Source: SCGC-AG-212-J23 sp036406675
GTDB taxonomy: Bacteria > Pseudomonadota > Gammaproteobacteria > Burkholderiales > SG8-39
Assembly (NCBI GenBank): GCA_036406675.1
Contig: DASXAO010000085.1
Span: 55,117 to 119,116, forward strand
DNA: 64,000 nucleotides
Direction: 5' to 3'
The translations under genes were made by a program, and so were the position numbers. This document shows, piece by piece, positions 56,426 to 64,000 of this stretch; position 1 is the first letter of the stretch; each line of letters starts with the position of its first letter. The notes below the pieces were generated by a model, which was not told the DNA's origin, did not search any database, and saw only the letters and a list, made by a program, of their open reading frames with translations.

Positions 56426-57835
56426 ATGAGCGAGATTCGCAGCGACATTCCGGCCCGCCTCGACCGGCTGCCGTGGTCCGGCTGGCACTGGCGCGTGGTC
56501 ATCGCGCTCGGCGTAAGCTGGCTGCTCGACGGCCTCGAGGTCACGGTGGTCGGCTCGCTCGGCCCGGCGTTGCAGCGCGGCGACACTCTCGGGCTCACGG
56601 CGAGCGAGATCGGCTGGGCAGCCTCCGCGTATATCGCGGGCGCCGTCGCGGGCGCGCTGTTCTTCGGCCGGCTCGCCGATCGCCTCGGGCGCAAGCGCAT
56701 GTTCCTCGCCACGCTGATCGTCTACCTCGTCGCGACCGTGGCGACTGCGTTCTCGTGGGACATCCTGAGCTTCGCCTGCTGCCGGTTCGCGACCGGCTTC
56801 GGCATCGGCGGCGAATACGCCGCCATCAACTCGGCGATCGACGAGCTCATCCCGGCGCGGCTGCGCGGCACGGTGGACCTCGCCATCAACGGCACGTTCT
56901 GGGTGGGCGCGGCGCTCGGCGCCGGGCTCTCCATCGTGCTGCTGGATCCGCGGCTCCTCGGGCCGCAATGGGGCTGGCGCGTCGCGTTCGGCCTGGGCGC
57001 GGTGCTGGCCTTCGCGATCCTGCTGGTGCGGCGCCACGTGCCGGAGAGCCCGAGGTGGCTCCTGACGCACGGCCGCGTGGACGAAGCCGAGGCGGTGATC
57101 CGCGACGTCGAGGCCAAGGTCGGCGTCACGGACAAGGTGACCGCGTCGCTCTCGATGCGCGCCCTGCGCAGCGTCTCCTGGAGAGAGGTGCTGCGCGTGC
57201 TGCTGGTGCGCCACCGCCGCCGCGCGGTGCTCGGCCTCACGCTCATGGCATCACAGGCGTTCTTCTACAACGCGATCTTCTTCACCTACGCGCTGATGCT
57301 CACGCGCTTCTACGGCATCCCCGAGGAGCGCGTCGGCTACTACATCTTTCCCTTCGCGCTCGGAAACTTCCTCGGGCCGCTCGTCCTCGGACGCCTGTTC
57401 GACGCGGTCGGCCGCAGGATGATGATCGCGGTGACCTACTCCGTGTCCGGGGTCCTCCTCATCGCCACCGCCTATGCGTTCTCGCGCGGCTGGCTCTCGG
57501 CCGCCGGCCAGACGCTGTGCTGGGCGGCGATCTTTTTCGTCGCCTCGGCCGCCGCGAGCTCGGCCTACCTCACCGTGAGCGAAGTGTTCCCGCTCGAGAT
57601 GCGCGCGATCTCGATCTCGCTCTTCTACGCGCTCGGCACCGCGCTCGGCGGCTTCGCCGGCCCGCCGCTCTACGGGGCGATGATCGAAGGCGGCAGCCGC
57701 GGCGGCCTCTTCGCCGCGTATGCGCTCGCCGGCGCGCTGATGTGCGTGGCCGCGCTCGTCGCCTGGAAGCTCGGCGTCGACGCCGAGCGCCGCCCGCTCG
57801 AGGAAGTCTGCCCGCCGCTCGGGATGCAGTCCTAG
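56426..57835 (+). CDS. MFS transporter (sugar/aromatic-acid type)
   Basis: A 469-aa transporter with twelve predicted helices. Family motifs: LFFGRLADRLGRKRMFLATL between helices 2 and 3, FGIGGEYAAINSAIDELIPARLRG, and VPESPRWLLTHGRVDEAEAVI. The loop is short between helices 6 and 7. It should take up an organic acid or sugar with protons. The stop shares CTAG with that of the convergent DUF6496 gene. Confidence 0.94.
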   Translation: MSEIRSDIPARLDRLPWSGWHWRVVIALGVSWLLDGLEVTVVGSLGPALQRGDTLGLTASEIGWAASAYIAGAVAGALFFGRLADRLGRKRMFLATLIVYLVATVATAFSWDILSFACCRFATGFGIGGEYAAINSAIDELIPARLRGTVDLAINGTFWVGAALGAGLSIVLLDPRLLGPQWGWRVAFGLGAVLAFAILLVRRHVPESPRWLLTHGRVDEAEAVIRDVEAKVGVTDKVTASLSMRALRSVSWREVLRVLLVRHRRRAVLGLTLMASQAFFYNAIFFTYALMLTRFYGIPEERVGYYIFPFALGNFLGPLVLGRLFDAVGRRMMIAVTYSVSGVLLIATAYAFSRGWLSAAGQTLCWAAIFFVASAAASSAYLTVSEVFPLEMRAISISLFYALGTALGGFAGPPLYGAMIEGGSRGGLFAAYALAGALMCVAALVAWKLGVDAERRPLEEVCPPLGMQS

Positions 57836-58230
57836 CGGCGGCGGGTCGCGGCGGCCCGGCGCCCGGCGCGGCGGCGGTCGGTGCGGCCGCGGCGACGCGC
57901 AGCCTGGTGCGCCTGGCGCGAAAGCGCCCGGTGCGAAGCGGCGCGACGCGGCTCGCGCTTCAGGACTTCGCGCACTGCTCGCGAGCGCCGCGGCGCCGCA
58001 CGGTGCTTCGCCTTGGTCCGTTTCGTTCCCTTCCGCGGAGGAAGCGGCACCCCGGCGCGGCGCGCCTTCGACAAGCCGATGGCAACGGCCTGCTTCGCGC
58101 TTTTCGCGCCGTGCTTGCCGCCGCGGATATGGTCCATCTCCTCCTTCACGAACTCGCCCGCCGCGGTGCTCGGGCTCTTACCTTGCCGCAGATCGCGCTT
58201 TGCGCGTGCGACGGTGCGTTTTTCCGGCAT
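57832..58230 (-). CDS. DUF6496 protein with Arg-rich tail
   Basis: A 132-aa protein. The DUF6496-like part is residues 1-70: SPSTAAGEFVKEEMDHIRGGKHG and SAKQAVAIGLSKARRAGVPLPP. The rest (VREVLKREPRRAASHRAL onward) is Arg/Ala-rich and looks like a histone H1-like DNA-binding tail. It is encoded by the same strand as, and overlaps by 53 bases in another frame, the DUF3175 gene. Probably stress-related. Confidence 0.85.
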   Translation of the reverse strand: MPEKRTVARAKRDLRQGKSPSTAAGEFVKEEMDHIRGGKHGAKSAKQAVAIGLSKARRAGVPLPPRKGTKRTKAKHRAAPRRSRAVREVLKREPRRAASHRALSRQAHQAARRRGRTDRRRAGRRAAATRRR

Positions 58231-58513
58231 GGGATTTCCTTCCGTAGAGATTTCTCAGCTCGTCTTTTGCCTGGTCCAGCACTTTGCGCCTTGCCTTGGG
58301 AAGCTTCGCGCCCGCGCGATTGAGGTAGAAATTGAGCATCGACATCGCCGAGCGGAAGGGCGCGCTCTTGCGAGCGTGGCTGCGCTCGGCCGAGCGCTTG
58401 AGGGAGGCGGCGATCGAGCGCGCGCTGCGCCCGGAGAACACCTTGGGCTCGAGACTCAGGGCGTGGCTTTCGCGAGTGACGCGACTGGACCAACGGCGTG
58501 TCGACGAGGCCAT
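58178..58513 (-). CDS. DUF3175 protein
   Basis: A 111-aa protein: STRRWSSRVTRESHALSLEPKVFSG, SIAASLKRSAERSHARKSAPFRSAMSMLN and the C-terminal basic stretch. It matches DUF3175, a stress-associated family. The last 17 codons overlap the DUF6496 gene in another frame. A run of Arg/Lys makes the C-terminus nucleic-acid-like. Confidence 0.82.
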   Translation of the reverse strand: MASSTRRWSSRVTRESHALSLEPKVFSGRSARSIAASLKRSAERSHARKSAPFRSAMSMLNFYLNRAGAKLPKARRKVLDQAKDELRNLYGRKSHAGKTHRRTRKARSAAR

Positions 58514-58553
58514 GCCCGCGTTGCGAGCAACGCGCGTGCCTTCGCGGGTAACC

Positions 58554-61421
58554 CTACCGCGTTCCCGTCTTTGCGGGCTGGCGATCCTTGAGCGCCGCGC
58601 GGATCGCCGCGATCAGCTTGTCGGCGTCGACCGGCTTGTCGACGCGGTCGGTGAAGCCGGCGGCGCGCAGCCGCTCGCGCTCCACCTGCGTGAACGCGGT
58701 GAGCGCGATGGCCGGCGTCGGCTGGTCGATGCCGGCGGCGAGCTCGAGCGAGCGCGCCCGGCGCAGGGTCTCGAAGCCGTCCTGATCGGGCATGGCGAGG
58801 TCGAGCAGCAGCACGTCCGGCGGGTCCTTCGCGAGCATGCCTTCGAGCGCGTCGACCAGCTGGCGGCCGGAACCGAAGCTCTGCACCACCGCGCCCGACT
58901 GCTTGAGCGTCAGCGCGACCACCTCGTGCGCGTCGGGATCGTCGTCGGCGATCCACACCCGGACGTCGGCCAGCGCGTTCTCGGACGCGCGGCGACGCTG
59001 ATCGGGGCTGGGCGCGCCGATCGCGGCGAGCGCCGCCGCGAGCGGCGCCGCCGGCAGGTCGACGGTGAAGGTCGCGCCCTTGCCCAGGCCCGGGCTGTCG
59101 GCGCGCACCTGGCCGCCGTGCAGCAGCGAGATGTGGCGCACCAGGGCGAGGCCGATGCCGAGGCCGCCGGCGCGCCGCGCCGAGGTGGTGTCGGCCTGGG
59201 TGAAGCGGTCGAAGACGTGAGGCAGGAACTCGGGGGCGATGCCCAGGCCGTTGTCCTTGACCACGAGCTGCACGCGCTCGCCGTTCTTCAGGAGCGAGAC
59301 CTGCACGAGGCCGCGCTCGGGGGTGAACTTCACCGCGTTGGAGATCAGGTTGGACGCGAGCTGCTGCAGCCGCCCGGCGTCGCCCACCACCATCACCGGA
59401 TCGCCGGCGGTGAAGCGCAGCGTCGTTTCCTTGGCCGCGGCGCCGGGCCGGGTGGCCTCGAGCGCCGAGTTCACGATCTCCGCCAGGTTGACCACGCGGC
59501 GCTCGATGTTGAGCTTGCCTGAAACGATCCTCGAGGTGTCGAGGAGGTCGTCGATGAGCCGCGTCTGGTGGTCGACGTTGCGCTTGATGGCCTTCGCGGC
59601 CCTTTCGACCAGGGTCTGCTCGAGCGGGCGAGTGGTGGCGAGAAGGTGGCTCCAGCCGCGCAGGGCGTTGAGCGGCGAGCGCAGCTCGTGGGAAACGATG
59701 GCGAGGAACTCGTCCTTGGCGCGGTTCGCGCGCTCCGCCTCGGCGCGCAGCCGCTGCTCGGCCACCACCAGCTTCTCCAGCTCGTGCTGGCCGCGCTTCC
59801 TTTCCGTGATGTCGGTCGCGACGCCGATCAGGCCGATGATCCGGCTCTGCTCGTCGCGCAGCGGCGCCTTGGTGGTGAGGTAGGTCCTCTGGTCGACCGT
59901 GTCCTCGATGATCATCGCCTCGCCCGAATCGAGCACCAGGCGCTCCTTGTCGTCGAGGGCGACCACGTCGTGCTCGACCTTGCCCATCGCCTTCACCCAC
60001 GCCGGATTGGCCATCAGGGTGCGGCCCTGGCGGTCCTTGGCGACGATGAGATCGGGCGTGCTCGCGGTGATCGCGTTGAGGAGGGCGTTGCGCTCCCTCA
60101 GCGCGGCGCTAGCGCGCTCGAGCGCCGCGGTCCGCCTGATGACTCGCTGATCGAGCTCCGTATAAGCCTCCCGCATCGCCCGTTCCGCCTGGCGCTGCAC
60201 CGCCGCCTCCCGCAGCACGATCACTGCGCCGGCGAGGCCCGAGGCCGAATCGACGATCGGTGCGGCGTTCACGTCCACCGGGTGCACCGAGCCGTCGCGC
60301 GCGCGCAGCGCCGGCTCGCCGCCTGCCGCCGCGGCCGTGCGCCGGCGCAGCGCCATCTGCAGCGGGCTTTCGATCGTCCTTCCGTCGCGCTCGTCGAAGA
60401 GCGACAGCAGCTCCGCGACCGGGCGGCCGCCGGCCTCGTCGGCGCGCCAGCCGGTGAGCCGCTGCGCGGCGGCGTTGAGGAAGCGCACGCGCCCGCCGCC
60501 GTCGGTGGCGATCACCCCGTCGCCGATGGCTGCCAGCGTCACCTGGAGCCACTCGCGCTGCTCGTCCGCCTGCACCTCGGCCTGCGCGCGCTGCGCCGCG
60601 ATGCGGTCGAGCGTGCGGGCGACCCACAGCACCAGCGCGCTGAACGTGCCGATGATGATGAAGGTGAACAGCGACATGCCGAAGGCCTCGCCGAACAGGC
60701 CCTCGCGCTCGGCGAGCAGGCGGATCCAGCCGATCGTCATCGGCACGAAGAACGCCGCCGGCAGCAGCCAGCGCGTGACCACCGCCCCGGTGCGCCTGCT
60801 CGAGAGCGTGTCGATCAGCCATGGCGTGGGCCGGCCCATGGCGAGCGCGAACGCCGCGAACAGCGCCGCCACCGTGCCGGGCCCGGACAGCGCGAGCAGC
60901 GGCGCGCCGATGTCGAAGCGCAGCACGCGCAGGCTCGCGCCAAGGAGGGCGAAGAAGGCCACCGCGCCGATCGCGCCGGCGGCGACCCCGTTCGCCGACA
61001 GGCCGATGATCTTGAAGTCGCGGGCAAGCGGCGTCACCAGCGCGAGCGCCAGCACCATGATGCAGGTCGCCGACGACATCGCGGCGACGCCGAAGCTCAT
61101 GCCGAGGGACTCGCCGCTCAGCGCCTCCACCAGGCCGAACAGGCCGATCGCCCCCGCGACCGCGGCCGCGCTGTAAGCGGCGCGCCGGCTGCGATAGTCG
61201 TCGTGGTGCGAGGCGTAGAAGCTCGACGCGAGCAGCAGGAAGGCGAGCGCTTCTCCCGGGGCCATCGGCGCGAAGTCGGCGCCGAGGTCGCGCAGCCGCG
61301 GCAGGTCGATCGCCCAGCCCCAGATCGCGGCGGTCGCGATGAACGCGGCGAGCCCGTAGGCGAGCTGCGCGGCGCGGGTGAGCTTGCTGGGCGGCGGGGA
61401 TAGCGTTGCGAGGGGGCGCAT
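58554..61421 (-). CDS. Hybrid sensor histidine kinase
   Basis: A 955-aa membrane kinase. Seven membrane helices span about residues 20-270; PAS domains lie at about 290-405 and 450-540. The phospho-acceptor His is expected at 578 (FLAIVSHELRSPLNALRG), the N-box at 691-699 (NLISNAVKF), the G1 box DNGLGI at 723-728 and GLGIGLALV near 753. A receiver domain follows at 820-945 with the phospho-Asp at 874 (LLLDLAMPDQDG). No response regulator gene adjoins it directly; the sigma-54 activator at 62624 is a candidate partner. Confidence 0.94.
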   Translation of the reverse strand: MRPLATLSPPPSKLTRAAQLAYGLAAFIATAAIWGWAIDLPRLRDLGADFAPMAPGEALAFLLLASSFYASHHDDYRSRRAAYSAAAVAGAIGLFGLVEALSGESLGMSFGVAAMSSATCIMVLALALVTPLARDFKIIGLSANGVAAGAIGAVAFFALLGASLRVLRFDIGAPLLALSGPGTVAALFAAFALAMGRPTPWLIDTLSSRRTGAVVTRWLLPAAFFVPMTIGWIRLLAEREGLFGEAFGMSLFTFIIIGTFSALVLWVARTLDRIAAQRAQAEVQADEQREWLQVTLAAIGDGVIATDGGGRVRFLNAAAQRLTGWRADEAGGRPVAELLSLFDERDGRTIESPLQMALRRRTAAAAGGEPALRARDGSVHPVDVNAAPIVDSASGLAGAVIVLREAAVQRQAERAMREAYTELDQRVIRRTAALERASAALRERNALLNAITASTPDLIVAKDRQGRTLMANPAWVKAMGKVEHDVVALDDKERLVLDSGEAMIIEDTVDQRTYLTTKAPLRDEQSRIIGLIGVATDITERKRGQHELEKLVVAEQRLRAEAERANRAKDEFLAIVSHELRSPLNALRGWSHLLATTRPLEQTLVERAAKAIKRNVDHQTRLIDDLLDTSRIVSGKLNIERRVVNLAEIVNSALEATRPGAAAKETTLRFTAGDPVMVVGDAGRLQQLASNLISNAVKFTPERGLVQVSLLKNGERVQLVVKDNGLGIAPEFLPHVFDRFTQADTTSARRAGGLGIGLALVRHISLLHGGQVRADSPGLGKGATFTVDLPAAPLAAALAAIGAPSPDQRRRASENALADVRVWIADDDPDAHEVVALTLKQSGAVVQSFGSGRQLVDALEGMLAKDPPDVLLLDLAMPDQDGFETLRRARSLELAAGIDQPTPAIALTAFTQVERERLRAAGFTDRVDKPVDADKLIAAIRAALKDRQPAKTGTR

Positions 61422-61503
61422 TGCCTCTCTGTGGAAGATAGCTCCCCCCTTGGAGCGATTCTATCGAGGAAACTGGGCCGAGCGGCTGTCGCCGCCGGCC
61501 GAC

Positions 61504-61548
61504 GTCGGGGTCAGGCCCCGACTTTCACGCCTGGATCTGGCCCCGACC
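61504..61548. repeat. REP-like GTCGGGG palindromes
   Basis: GTCGGGG-TCAGG-CCCCGAC is a perfect 7-base dyad at 61504-61522, followed by CTGGCCCCGAC at 61538-61548, which repeats the right arm. This looks like another REP class. The stop codon of the 61525 gene lies inside it, so its last seven codons come from the repeat. Confidence 0.55.
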
Positions 61549-61902
61549 TTGATTCTTGCGAATCTTCGAGGCGACGAACTGGGCGAGCCCGACCGGGCCG
61601 CCGAACTGGTTCTTCACGAACCAGGTCGCCGCGGTCATCGCGAGGCCGCCGAGCGCGAGCCCCTTCGACTGCTCCTTCGGCTGCCTTCTGCGGTCGCGGT
61701 ACTTCAAAGGTTCCCTCGCCCTGCGCCGGGCCGCCGTGCCGGCGACCACGAAGCCGAGGGCGAGCGCCCCCACGATGCTCACCGGGGAGATGAGCGCGCG
61801 CGTGCCACGCTGCCTGAGCTCGCGCCCTTCGCGGCGAATCGCGGCCTCGCGCGCGTGGAGGCGGCGCTCGACCTCGAAGATCTCGGCGTCGATGCTCTTC
61901 AT
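61525..61902 (-). CDS. Hypothetical membrane protein, 125 aa
   Basis: A 125-aa protein with a charged N-terminal helix (IDAEIFEVERRLHAREAAIRRE) and two membrane segments (LISPVSIVGALALGFVVAGTA and GLALGGLAMTAATWFVKNQF). Gly, Ala and Arg are abundant. It is coupled to the holin-family gene by ATGA and lies in the DUF883-holin operon, whose members are found together in many betaproteobacteria. Its last residues (GRGQIQA) are encoded by a REP-like element. Confidence 0.72.
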   Translation of the reverse strand: MKSIDAEIFEVERRLHAREAAIRREGRELRQRGTRALISPVSIVGALALGFVVAGTAARRRAREPLKYRDRRRQPKEQSKGLALGGLAMTAATWFVKNQFGGPVGLAQFVASKIRKNQGRGQIQA

Positions 61903-62312
61903 TCGCCGGGATCCTGGGGCGGGTCGCCCCGCAACTGGCGCAGCAGCGCGGTGAACGGCATTTCGGAGACCAGGTGCCGTGCCCACCAGGCGAGCGCCGC
62001 TGCCGCGACGATGTTGATGACCGCCGCGGCCGCGATCGCCAGCGGCCAGGAAACGCCCTGGTCGAACATCCAGACGATTCCCGCGGCGACGAGCCCCATC
62101 CACGCGGTGATGACGAGAATCGCGATCAGCAGCCCCGCCGAGAGCAGCATCGCGAGGCGCACTGCGGCGCGCCGCGCATCGAGCGCCGCGAGCTGCGCGA
62201 AGTCGGAGACGAGCTGGCGCGTGTCCGAGATCAGCCGCCCGGCGAGGTCGACGAAGCCCGGCTCGCGCAGGCGGTGCGCGCTCGTGCCCTGCGGGGGAAA
62301 AACGACCGCCAC
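61899..62312 (-). CDS. Phage holin family protein (DUF1469-type)
   Basis: A 137-aa protein: soluble N-terminus, LISDTRQLVSDFAQLAALDARRAAV, then two membrane helices (LLSAGLLIAILVITAWMGLV, PLAIAAAAVINIVAAAALAWW). The label 'holin' is historical; it is a chromosomal protein linked to DUF883 genes in stress operons. GTG start. ATGA overlap with the next gene and five bases after the DUF883 stop. Confidence 0.88.
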   Translation of the reverse strand: MAVVFPPQGTSAHRLREPGFVDLAGRLISDTRQLVSDFAQLAALDARRAAVRLAMLLSAGLLIAILVITAWMGLVAAGIVWMFDQGVSWPLAIAAAAVINIVAAAALAWWARHLVSEMPFTALLRQLRGDPPQDPGE

Positions 62313-62317
62313 GCGGC

Positions 62318-62569
62318 CTAGCGCCAGCTCGAGATCTTGCCGAAGAGGTAGCCCGCGGCGAGGGCGAGGCCGAGCGCCATCAGCGGATTCTGCTTCACGT
62401 AATCGCGCGCGCTCTCCATGTAGTCGTCCTTCATCCCCCACAGCTCGTCGGTTCTGTCGCCGAGGCGCTCGGCCATCTCGCTCGCGCGGTCGATCGCGCC
62501 GTGCGCGCTGTCGGCGAGGCGGTCGATCTGCTTCTGTGCTGCTGTGTTGGTCGTGCTGCTCGTGGCCAT
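62318..62569 (-). CDS. DUF883/YqjD-like protein
   Basis: An 83-aa protein: a coiled helical region with AHGAIDRASEMAERLGDRTDEL and a C-terminal hydrophobic anchor (NPLMALGLALAAGYLFGK). YqjD/ElaB proteins anchor to the inner membrane and can bind ribosomes in stationary phase. ATG at 62569 with CGGAGA eight bases upstream is the family start; the frame runs upstream to 62620 but is not needed. Confidence 0.86.
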   Translation of the reverse strand: MATSSTTNTAAQKQIDRLADSAHGAIDRASEMAERLGDRTDELWGMKDDYMESARDYVKQNPLMALGLALAAGYLFGKISSWR

Positions 62570-62623
62570 GGCGGTCTCCGGTGTAGGCTCGGCTGAAAAA
62601 GCTCGACCGGAGCCAAGCAACCT

Positions 62624-64000
62624 CTATGCCGCGTGCCGATGGCCCTCCCCGGCCGCGGCCTTGGACGCGCCCTCGTCGTCTTCCCCGGCGGGCTCGTTGG
62701 CCTTGTACGCGGCGAGCCGGTTGTAGAGCGTCTTCAGGCTGATGCCGAGCATGTCGGCGGCCTTGCGCTTGGAGCCGCATTCGGCGAGCGTCGCCTCGAT
62801 CAGCCGCCGGCTCACCTCCTCCAGGGTGCTGCCCACGCGCACCGTGAGGAGCGACGCGGAGTCGGGCGCGGTCACGGTGGCCGGCGCAAGGTCGGCTTCG
62901 ATGACTTCGTCGGCGAGGATGTAGGCGCGCTGCACGTAGTTCTTGAGCTCGCGCACGTTGCCCGGCCAGCTGTGCGCGTACAGCGCGGCGAGGGTAGCGG
63001 GCGCGAACGACTTGCCGCTGCTTTCCTGCTTGTTCAGCAGCTCCAGGAAATGCTGCGCCAGGAGCTCGATGTCGTTGCCGCGCTCGCGCAGGGGCGGCAT
63101 CGCGATCGGGAACACGTTCAGCCGGTGGTAAAGGTCCTCGCGCAGCTTGCCGTCGGCGACCGCGCTCTCCGGGTTGCGGTTGGTGGCGGCGATCAGGCGC
63201 ACGTCGGCGCTCATCGGCGTGGTCGTGCCCACGCGCATGAACTGCCCGGTCTCCAGCACGCGCAGCAGCTTGACCTGCAGCTCCTGTGGCATCTCGGTGA
63301 TCTCGTCGAGGAACAGGCTGCCGCCGTGGGCGCGCTCGAAGTACCCCTTGTGCTGGCGGTCGGCGCCGGTGAAGCTGCCCTTCTCGTGGCCGAACAGCTC
63401 GCTCTCGATGAGCTGCGGGGACACGGCGCCGCAGTTGAGCGGCAGGAACGGCGCGCGCTTCCGCCTCGACAGGTCGTGGATCGTCTGCGCGGCGAGCTCC
63501 TTGCCCGTTCCGCTCTCGCCCATCAGCAGCACCGTGGCCGAGGTCGGCGCGACGCGCCCGAGCTGGTCGTAGAGCTTCTGCATCGGCGCCGAGGAGCCGA
63601 GGATGTGACCGAAGCGGCCGAGCTTGCGCAGCTCGTCCCTGAGCTCGCCGATCTCCTGGCGCAGCTCGCCCGACCGCGGCACGCGCCGCAGGATCGCCTT
63701 CAGGCGCTCGACGTCGATCGGCTTCACCATGTAGTCGGTGGCGCCGAGGCGCAGTGCCTCGACCGCGCTCTCGACGCTGGCGTGGCCCGTGATCAGCACC
63801 ACCTCGGTCGACTCGCGCTGCTCGAGGTCGTTGATCAGGTCCATGCCCTTGCCGTCGGGCAGCTGCAGGTCGGTGAGCAGCAGGTCGGGCTGCAGGCGCG
63901 AGAGATGGATGCGCGCGGCGCGCAGCGAGTCGGCTTGCGAAACGGTGAAGCCTTCGGCTTTCGCCAGCTCGGAAAGCCATTCCAAAGCTTCGGCATCGTC
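62624..64000 (-). CDS. Sigma-54-dependent response regulator, cut by the right edge
   Basis: A frame of at least 459 codons open to the right edge; the true start lies beyond it (the visible N-terminus, DDAEALEWLSELAKAEG, matches a receiver domain just after its acidic pocket). The receiver has LLLTDLQLPDGKGMDL. The AAA+ domain carries GESGTGKE (Walker A), a GSFTGA sigma-54 contact loop in place of GAFTGA, GGSLFLDEITEMP, and a Fis-type helix-turn-helix near the end (SKRKAADMLGISLKTLYNRL). It is an NtrC-type activator, probably part of a two-component system. Confidence 0.94.
   Translation of the reverse strand, partial: DDAEALEWLSELAKAEGFTVSQADSLRAARIHLSRLQPDLLLTDLQLPDGKGMDLINDLEQRESTEVVLITGHASVESAVEALRLGATDYMVKPIDVERLKAILRRVPRSGELRQEIGELRDELRKLGRFGHILGSSAPMQKLYDQLGRVAPTSATVLLMGESGTGKELAAQTIHDLSRRKRAPFLPLNCGAVSPQLIESELFGHEKGSFTGADRQHKGYFERAHGGSLFLDEITEMPQELQVKLLRVLETGQFMRVGTTTPMSADVRLIAATNRNPESAVADGKLREDLYHRLNVFPIAMPPLRERGNDIELLAQHFLELLNKQESSGKSFAPATLAALYAHSWPGNVRELKNYVQRAYILADEVIEADLAPATVTAPDSASLLTVRVGSTLEEVSRRLIEATLAECGSKRKAADMLGISLKTLYNRLAAYKANEPAGEDDEGASKAAAGEGHRHAA

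Noticed and set aside
61899..63980. A 693-codon minus-strand frame
   Set aside because: Most of it is another frame of the sigma-54 regulator; only the last 137 codons are the holin-family gene.

Overview
The window is very GC-rich (roughly two-thirds G+C by eye) and densely coded. GTG and TTG starts are common, and at least fifteen neighbouring gene pairs share a 4-base stop/start overlap (ATGA or GTGA). Six orphan tripartite-tricarboxylate solute receptors (TctC/Bug type), PEP-CTERM exopolysaccharide genes, PilZ proteins and XRE-free LuxR-type regulators together suggest a free-living betaproteobacterium, most likely Burkholderiales from soil, sediment or water. No rRNA, tRNA, CRISPR array, transposase or prophage was seen.

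Region 1 (1-5900): a surface/exopolysaccharide regulatory block. A leftward operon carries a PilZ protein, the LuxR-type regulator EpsA, a PEP-CTERM FemAB protein and the start of one more gene. To its right lie two tiny membrane proteins that resemble each other, a small hypothetical protein, a second PilZ gene followed by a Rap1a-like secreted protein, a NarL-type response regulator and two more small genes. Palindromes of CATGA/TCATG type precede both PilZ genes. A strong leftward terminator at 5864-5898 with no leftward gene before it suggests a small RNA.

Region 2 (6000-19060): housekeeping and secreted proteins. These are a VWA protein, a RecQ-type helicase, a galactose-oxidase-like lipoprotein with a decayed 3' end, a HAF-repeat protein, then a leftward group of enzymes (alcohol dehydrogenase-like, glyoxalase-like, transglycosylase, thioesterase, cupin, TctC) and a DUF2914 membrane protein. 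A secreted beta-propeller and a protein with Arg-Glu-Asp repeats close the region.

Region 3 (19265-46730): a catabolic accessory region. It has a gentisate-type dioxygenase coupled to an ABC-F ATPase operon, two Ldh-family dehydrogenases, an amidohydrolase, a maleate-isomerase-like protein, EgtB, a tandem VOC protein, an FAH-family hydrolase, two UbiD-type decarboxylases each translationally coupled to a TctC receptor, and further receptors. REP-like palindromes of the GGGACAGACCACG type lie at 32.3 kb and 37.2 kb. A short exported-protein gene at 34.2 kb is broken by a 5-bp tandem duplication.

Region 4 (46778-57835): a 328-aa protein with a Cys-His-Asp cysteine-peptidase pattern that could be an effector, then an operon of MmgE/PrpD, NDP-forming acyl-CoA synthetase and CoA-transferase, followed by a luciferase-like monooxygenase with a hydrolase, a DUF805 protein, VOC, GST and an MFS transporter.

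Region 5 (57832-64000): a stress/signalling block with DUF6496 and DUF3175 proteins, a large hybrid histidine kinase, a DUF883/holin-family/membrane protein operon, and an NtrC-type sigma-54 activator that runs off the right edge.

The genes suggest an organism that scavenges carboxylic and aromatic acids and ties exopolysaccharide output to c-di-GMP. The least explained items are the paired mini membrane proteins, the 46.8-kb cysteine-peptidase-like protein, the possible small RNA at 5.9 kb and the mirrored UbiD/TctC modules.
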